NCBI GenBank assembly: GCA_038501625.1
Contig: JAZAYU010000015.1
Coordinates: forward strand, 2,502,991-2,566,990
Direction of reading: 5' to 3'
Source of the DNA: Corbicula japonica
Taxonomy: Eukaryota > Mollusca > Bivalvia > Venerida > Cyrenidae
DNA length: 64,000 nt
The notes below the pieces were generated by a model. It was given only the letters and a program-made list of their open reading frames with translations, was not told the DNA's origin and did no database searches. Within the stretch, counting starts at the first letter, position 1; each line of letters begins with the position of its first letter. Of this stretch, positions 58,155-64,000 are shown piece by piece. Both the position numbers and the translations under genes were made by a program.

Positions 58155-60433
58155 TCTTTATTTTGAGAGGATAACATATTTGGCATGGCCATTCTTACAC
58201 ATGGTCCCCGTAAAAACAAGTACAAATGATTACAAATTTACATTCATACATACATACATTCTCATATTATAATATTGTACCGGTGAATTCTATATCTTCA
58301 CATTTTTTATGAAATAATGTATTGATTATTCGTGGCTTATTTGCAGGGACATTCTAAAACTAAGTAAAGATCCAGACAACAAGATAAGCATAGAAAATTT
58401 CCCGGCCAAACCAGAAATAGAAGTTACAATGTTTGGAAACGATACATCTATACAGTTGGCGGAAGAGGGTTTATACGTCTTTGTTAGGACTCCAATATTT
58501 GAGGGCATGATAACGATCAAGGTATAGAAGGATTTTCCATTTCTTTAACTTTAGTCCCGATTCACCGCCCAAATGTCACAAAAAATGAGTTGGATATTTT
58601 TCAAAGTGATATTTTTTTATAAGAAAGCGAGAGAAAGCATGGCTTATAAAATGATCAGTTAAAAAACACACCACAAACAATTAACAAAAATGAAAACTCG
58701 AGGGATTACTGCTTTGGAACGGTCAGTGGCAATCAAATCGCCACTGGGGGGTTTAATCCTGGTTCTAGGGTGCATCAACCTCACACTTGCCCAAACAGGT
58801 TCTCATATCAACAAACAAGTACACGTTGTCTTGGTGATATAACTCCAACCCACCCATCAGCTCAACAATGTTGCATGCAAAAGCACGCACACAGACATAT
58901 AAAACATAAGAAGCTAATAGCATTGCAAAATCAAAGGGGCGGTTACTCAATGATCTTACCGAGACCAGAGCTCCTGGAGTCAAATCGGGAAGAACACGAT
59001 GACAGGGATAAAAGAAACAAATAGAGCTTCTAGGTTCTTATAAAAGATTTCCCCATAAACCTTCATAAAACCCTGCCACCGTCGAACAACCAAAGAGGTA
59101 AACATAATGATCAACTGTAGATGGGTTAATCACCAGGCCTGCATAGCGCTGTAGAATATGGTGTTGGTAACCTTTCTTTTAAAATTTACAGATGGTTTTT
59201 ACGAATTACCGGGAGAAATTAACATTGTCATTTATCTTCTTAAGTAAGCGTTGGCAGGGGGTGGGGGGGTGGGGGGGATTGGTGATGCGGCTGGTCAGGC
59301 GTCAGTTGACCGTCAATAGGTCGGGCTAATCTGCAGGCTTACAGGAGTTTCTACAGTTTTTCAGATGAGACAAAAACACTGTTAATTAAATTGTATCCTG
59401 CAAAATGTTTTTGAAACATTAACGGCATTAATAAAAATAATACTGTTGTATATGGAGAAAGGGTTTTACCAAGTATCCATGGTTTCAATGGAGATAATTC
59501 ACGAAGACAACTTGTAAATTTATAAGACAACAAAAAACTTATACTTGTTTTAATCGTATGGAAATCTATTAGGGGAAGTGTAAGGTTGGTGCACTTTCGA
59601 GAACCTTGTTTAAACCCCGAGTCCAAATAGTTTTGCCACTGACAATCCAATGTGGTTACCCATCAGATTCTTCTTTTCGTTAGTTGTTTGTAGTGTTTTA
59701 TTTGAAAATCGTTTTATCCTTTCTTTTCCTCTCTATTTGTAGGATGCGTGTGAAGGTTATGCTTTCTGTGGCGTGTGACGATTTTTTAAATGCATGTTTA
59801 ACTTTTGTCTCAATTTACACAGAATCTGTTACAATGTTGTTTTTTCTTTTACAGAAATACATTGACGATCACTGGAGCATGGGCGAGCGCGGCAGCTTCC
59901 TCCTCACAGTGGGGGTATATTCTTACGCTGTGATGGTATTGGAGGATGGCAGGGTTCAGTTGTTTGACTCACATGGTCATCTCCGCTCTAACGGAGAGGT
60001 TATTGTCAACAGGGCCGGAGTTCTAGCGCTGGAGAATCTTCAGCAATTGGAAGAATTCCTCTGCACAATGTACAGCGCTAGTTCTCTGGCCCTTGTTGGC
60101 AAATTAACTGTCACATTCCCCCCTGTGCCCACCACAATCTTGGTGGGAGAATGTGGCAGTCTCCCGAGAGAGCGTGCTGATGTTCCATGTGAGACCTCGG
60201 GGGTCTTAAATAATTCAGCCATAGTGATGGAGCCACCTTCCGCAGTAGAGCCAACCGGAAGTGCGGAGGTGGCTCCTCCTATGGCTGACGTACAGGAGGC
60301 CTCCGAGGTACCTTGTCCTCCTCCTCAGGGGGAGGCAGGGGCCCCCGAAAATCCCCCTGTGAGGAGGAAGTGGTGGCAAAAGTGTTGGAGGTGGTTTGTC
60401 TGTGGCTCCAAGGGAAAGTCAACCAAATCTTAA
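54048..60433 (+). CDS. C76-like cysteine protease gene, copy B (four exons)
   Basis: Exons 54048-54069, 56122-56311, 58347-58521 and 59855-60433 have the same lengths (22, 190, 175 and 579 bases), borders and phases as copy A, giving 321 codons plus stop. The catalytic candidates Cys31, Asp167 and His169 are all kept. Substitutions seen are mild, for example Ile to Met in exon 2, Ile to Phe in exon 3, Glu to Asp and Val to Glu in exon 4. Intact frames in both copies, with base changes but no frame-breaking indels in the exons, suggest constraint, while the introns carry many indels. The start is again not located. The function is inferred as in copy A: a papain-like deubiquitinase-type protease with a Pro-rich linker and aromatic basic tail. 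An alternative is an inactive C76-fold protein used for binding. Confidence 0.65.
55109..55792. mobile_element. Fold-back/MITE with about 150-bp arms, copy B
   Basis: Counterpart of 33302-33985 with a few substitutions. Both arms are present. Confidence 0.65.
56122..56311 (+). CDS. Exon 2, catalytic-Cys exon, copy B
   Basis: Acceptor 'ctttcctttag', donor 'ttttcg' then 'gtatga'. GVQCTSMA is retained. Confidence 0.7.
56700..57690. repeat. Tandem array inside intron 2, copy B (about 7 units)
   Basis: Same units as 34905-36045. Unit starts lie near 56712, 56820, 56930, 57099, 57265, 57436 and 57604. One unit fewer than copy A. Confidence 0.8.
58104..58152. repeat. (AAT)n microsatellite, copy B
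   Basis: About 15-16 units against about nine to ten in copy A. Lies in intron 2. Confidence 0.85.
58347..58521 (+). CDS. Exon 3 of protease-like gene, copy B
   Basis: Same length and splice sites as 36689-36863. Confidence 0.65.
59855..60433 (+). CDS. Exon 4, Asp-x-His exon with Pro-rich tail, copy B
   Basis: Acceptor 'cttttacag'. TAA at 60431-60433 again stands one base before a donor ('gtaatt' from 60435). The open frame continues upstream of the acceptor to 59684 but that part is intronic in copy A, where it is not open. Confidence 0.8.
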   Translation, partial: KYIDDHWSMGERGSFLLTVGVYSYAVMVLEDGRVQLFDSHGHLRSNGEVIVNRAGVLALENLQQLEEFLCTMYSASSLALVGKLTVTFPPVPTTILVGECGSLPRERADVPCETSGVLNNSAIVMEPPSAVEPTGSAEVAPPMADVQEASEVPCPPPQGEAGAPENPPVRRKWWQKCWRWFVCGSKGKSTKS

Positions 60434-61669
60434 GGTAATTCTTTTTAATAACTGCAAACATCATATTACTGCGGATTTTGTATCCTCCGCATGTCATTAT
60501 GGTATTGCACCTTTCGCTTTCGTCATTGCACTGTCGTCAGTTAAAAAAAAAGAAAAAAAAACTCGCTAATTGAAAAATGCAGCTCAATAACACTGTTAAT
60601 AACATTGCCCAAATAAATGTTATTTATGTATCTTTATTTAAGATACGTTAAGAAAAATTAGAACACTGAAGAAAAATAGCTAGAATTAAAAATTTCCTGG
60701 CATTCTATTTACATCCAAACACAAAAACTAAGCAACACAAAACATCAATTTAAAAGCCCCATGAGTAATATGTTACTGAAAACAATATATGACGTCCTTT
60801 TTGTCTTACAAATGTATACAATACGAGATATTTCAAAAAGTATTTTTGACTTTGTTATTTTTTGGTCGTGTACATAGTTGACAAAAAATAACAAATGCAT
60901 ATAAATGTTCTTCATGATAGATCGTTCTTTTTAAAACATCAAGTCAGGTGGAAATTCGCGTGTATTTCTATTAACGAGCAACAAGTAATATAAAAACAGT
61001 CCAGTAGCTTTTACGTTTTGCTTCTATTTCCATACAATGTATCATCTCTTGAAAAAAGTAAAACATGTACAAAACATATCAGGAATAGGCACACTCAGAA
61101 AACACAAACATGAAGAGAGAAAATTTAAATAGATCATGGGCTCATAAAATGATCAATTTCAAGTAAGACGCAACAAAAATAACGAAAACGATCATTAACG
61201 TTTGCTCCCTGTTGATCTCTACTATTTTGCTGTGTAGAGAAGCGATGTTTTCTGTGAGAAGCTTTTGCTGATAGCTTTAGACCACTGAAATCCCATAGAC
61301 TATTCTGACAAGTTTCCATAGTAGCTTTTATCTTATTGTGATTTTACGATTAGGTCAGGCCCTTAATACGTTACCTGTCAGTTTCTGAAAAAACATATTA
61401 AAATCCCACCTTATCACAGCAATAAACTCTCTCGTCATTTTCGACAGAATTTTATCACCCCGGTCTCTGCGGAACTTTTGTTTGAAATGCGGAAATGATT
61501 AACCAATTTCACAGTTATTTTCATAAATCATTTTCATTTAAAAATTTCAAATTTTTATTTTCTACCAATCAATTGTGACTTCCTGTTATAGGCTCGAAAA
61601 TTTCCAGCACAAAAGTGTAAACATGCCGGAGCAACATTAGTTTGTGGCTTAAAACTAGTGCCCACGGTT
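60434..61669. other. Non-coding part of copy B between protease and repeat exon
   Basis: Contains the left fold-back arm (about 60650-60690) without its partner, then jumps at about 60943 to the equivalent of 40501. Confidence 0.5.
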
Positions 61670-61797
61670 ATAAAACTGAGCATGGATACCAGTCTCAAAT
61701 CTCAAGCATCTGATTGGCTGAAATAGCGAATAATCGCTATTTCAGCCAATCATATGCTTGAGATTTGAGACTGGTCTCCAATCTCAGTTTTATAACA
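61670..61797. repeat. Long hairpin upstream of the repeat exon, copy B
   Basis: 61691-61724 pairs with 61739-61772 with one mismatch. Counterpart of 41225-41349. Confidence 0.75.
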
Positions 61798-61854
61798 TTC
61801 AATCCAGATCTTCATATTTGATATTTTAAATGGCATTTTAATTTCTATTTACAG

Positions 61855-62594
61855 AAAACATCGCCCAAAAGCTATTGAGATATATGAGCCAACCAGCCCT
61901 CGTTGTCATATCAAGCCAATCGGCCATCGTTGACATATCAAGCCAACCAGCCGTCGTTGACACATGAACCTAACCCGCCGTCGTTGACATATCAAGCCAA
62001 TCCGCCGCCAATGACATATTAAGCCAACCCACCATCTTTGACATATCAAGCCAACCAGCCATTGTTGACATATCAAGCCAACCCGCCGTCGTTGACAACA
62101 AGGCAACCCGCCATCGTTGACATATCAAGCCAACCCGCCGTCAATGACATATCAAGCCAACAAGCCGTCGTTGACATATCAAGCCAACCAGCCGTCGTTG
62201 ACAACAAGGCAACCCGCCATCTTTGACATATCAAGCCAACCCGCCATCAATGACATATTAAGCCAACAAGCCGTCGTTGACATATCAAGCCAACCCGCAT
62301 TCAATGACATATCAAGTCAACCACCCATTGTTGACATATCAAGCCAACCACCCATTGTTGACATATCAAGCCAACCAGCCATTGTTGACATATCAAGCCA
62401 ATCCGCCGCCAATGACATATCAAGCCAACCACCAATTGTTGACATATCAAGCCCACCACCCATTGTTGACATATCAAGCCAACCAGCTATTGTTGACATA
62501 TCAAGCCAACCCGCCGTCAATGACATATCAAGCCGACCAGCTATTATTGACATATCAAGCCAACACGCCGTCGTTGACATATCAAGCCACCATG
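61855..62594 (+). CDS. 27-bp minisatellite exon encoding DISSQPAVV-type repeats, copy B
   Basis: Acceptor 'tctatttacag'. A stronger donor than copy A ('caccatg' then 'gtaaga') ends the exon at 62594, leaving one base that completes Asp with the exon at 63116. About 26 units against about 47 in copy A. The frame reaching the donor is open from about 62117; the first units carry the same TGA and TAA as copy A, so those stops predate the duplication. Two units contain 'gacaacaaggcaa' in place of 'gacatatcaagccaa', changing frame. It may be a repeat-coding exon in decay or an untranslated exon. Confidence 0.45.
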
Positions 62595-62862
62595 GTAAGA
62601 TCTTCAAATACGATCTTTAATTAAAGAGTGTAAATAAGTCGCCTGTGTAGCCTCAATGTCCATAAGGTCCATGGGATTAACTCCCAAGATGTTTCCCAGT
62701 AATAATACAACCTTTTGGACTGGAAAAAATTGGATGAGCGTTCTTATTATCGATATATCTTAATTTCGGGGTGGACTGAATGAAGGTTTAACAGTAAGTG
62801 TACATGCATGTTTATGCAAATTATGAAAAACAGATAGTTAATTGATGTTGCGTTTTGTTTTA

Positions 62863-63048
62863 CTGTAGTCAAACCTGTGCTAAAGACCACCTTTAAACAA
62901 CGACCATGGATCAAGACCAAATTTTAATTGTCCCCTTTGATACATAAAAACAATTTCATCTATGGACAAAGGCCACCCTGTGACATGTCTCCAAAGACCA
63001 ATTTTTAGGCTTTTCACTGAATGGTCTTTGAAGACATGTTTGACTGTA
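62863..63048. mobile_element. MITE-like element with 'agtcaaac' inverted ends, copy B
   Basis: Counterpart of 43063-43240, with 'aaggccaccctgtg' in the middle that copy A lacks. Confidence 0.5.
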
Positions 63049-63115
63049 TTGTATCTGATTTTTTATTAGTCTACAGCATTGTTAGATTTAAAAAAATAAT
63101 TTTGCTCCATTCCAG

Positions 63116-63423
63116 ACCCCGAGGGACACAAGAAGATGCCTCTGCGATTTGACTGCTGCCGGTTCAAGATCCACGGACAACCAGCTGACAGTACACGCAA
63201 AAACACGTGGAGGAGACCAAGGGTCGTAAAGTACACCAGGAGTTCACGCGAGAGTACACGTTACCAGAAGACCCTGAAATCACACATTACGTCAGATGGC
63301 ATCCTGCACATTGAGGCCCCTGTGCACGAGGCGATTAAGGCCCCGAAGGAGGTTCTTAGCCCCATTGAACGCCTTGAGAGCAAGGAGGTCCAGGAAAAGA
63401 AACCCGAAGAGGGAAAGGAGTAA
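63116..63423 (+). pseudogene. HSP20 / alpha-crystallin exon with frame-shifted middle, copy B
   Basis: Same acceptor position and stop as copy A but 33 bases shorter. Relative to copy A I count deletions of about 9, 11 and 14 bases and a 1-base insertion. The frame is therefore lost near DCCRFK and regained at KTLKSHITSDGILHI. About 35 central residues are replaced by an unrelated basic stretch, removing FKPEEI, the central strands and EFTREYTLP. The C-terminal strand and tail (SDGILHIEAP, EEGKE) are kept. Loss of the central beta-sandwich should abolish chaperone folding, so I call it a pseudogene, although the exon remains formally open. Confidence 0.75.
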
Positions 63424-64000
63424 ATAATTGGAAGGATGTTACAATGAAAGAACATACTAAACTTTGAACCAACTGAATGACTCCATTTATGAACGATTAG
63501 ATTGTATAAATAGTTGTTATTCATAACCTTAGTTGTACTTTGAACTTTTGAGATACAGAAATCTCTTGTTAAAATGGGAAATACCATTAAGGGTCAAGAT
63601 TTAAGTTGATAATGTTTGAGATATCATGTATGGATTGATAAGTAGCAATTCATGTTTTTCGTAGCATACATTGTAGAATGCGATTCTTAACAAACAATTC
63701 ATCATTTTCAATTGATCAATAAATTGATAATCATTCAACTTTTACTTTTTTACACTTAGCTAGTTTTCTAAGTGGATTTTGGAAAGTACATACTACACAC
63801 TGCATACAGATATCTGAAATATTGTTTCTTTTAACCTCTTACTAAAATACTGAGGTATCGTATAATTGCGCGGTGACACATTTTCCCGCAAAAATGGAAA
63901 AAAATCACACTTGCCCGGACATACTGTAATTGGCACAACTGTATTAATATATACGAAGACAAGTAGCAGTTTAATTTCGATGGGGTTTGATTTGGTGCCG
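63424..64000. other. 3' flank of copy B small heat-shock exon
   Basis: AATAAA at 63718-63723. Matches copy A to the last base of the window. Confidence 0.5.

Larger units (their letters stand above)
50683..64000. repeat. Segmental duplication, copy B (runs off the window)
   Basis: Homologous in order and orientation to 27889-44220. The last bases of the window still match copy A at 44200-44220, so the right boundary is outside. Shorter than copy A mainly through absence of two blocks and loss of about 21 minisatellite units. Confidence 0.92.

Noticed and set aside
59684..59854. N-terminal extension of the copy B exon 4 open frame
   Set aside because: A clear acceptor lies at 59851-59854 and the matching region of copy A contains stops, so this is intron.

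Overview
The window looks like nuclear DNA of a bivalve mollusc or close relative. It is AT-rich, gene-poor and full of interspersed repeats, with spliced genes (GT/AG introns, AATAAA signals). Several repeats are of kinds I associate with bivalve genomes: imperfect arrays built around 'ataactttgaaagtacttg', CR1/L2-like LINE tails and tRNA-derived SINEs. No bacterial operon structure, rRNA, CRISPR array or functional tRNA was seen. The species cannot be named from sequence alone.

Left part (1 to about 27.9 kb): one intact single-exon gene of unknown function (1514-2152), two possible isolated exons (6230-6427 + and 6730-6927 -), and mostly mobile-element debris. The notable item is a decayed transposon-type gene (10258-12650). 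It encodes a D,D35E integrase of the KRBA2/Ginger sort, then an OTU cysteine protease, then an F-box-like segment, broken by one stop and one frameshift. Around it lie a 3.2-kb element with 28-bp perfect inverted ends and a recurring 15-bp motif (14468-17694), a 5'-truncated L2/CR1-like LINE (21690-22795), a 2-kb element with arms of about 300 bp or more (23562-25532), small MITEs and short tandem arrays.

Right part (27.9-64 kb): a direct segmental duplication. Copy A runs from about 27889 to at least 44220. Copy B starts at about 50683 and is still homologous when the window ends. Each copy holds the same two-part plus-strand locus. The first part is a four-exon gene (micro-exon plus three exons, 321 codons as assembled, start not found) whose product resembles herpesvirus-type C76 papain-like deubiquitinases (Cys31, Asp167-x-His169) with a Pro-rich linker and a Trp/Cys/basic tail. 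The second part is an exon made of a 27-bp repeat (nine-residue unit DISSQPAVV) that joins in phase to an exon encoding an HSP20/alpha-crystallin domain. The protease stop codon lies one base before a consensus donor that is phase-compatible with the repeat exon, so the two parts may be co-transcribed; stop codons early in the repeat exon argue against one continuous protein. Copy A keeps an intact alpha-crystallin exon. In copy B its middle is frame-shifted by compensating indels. Copy B has also lost one arm of each of two fold-back elements, so those two differences look like losses in B. The spacer between copies (44221-50682) is repeats and unrecognised sequence.

All calls come from reading the sequence and from remembered family motifs. 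No database search, alignment or folding was run.
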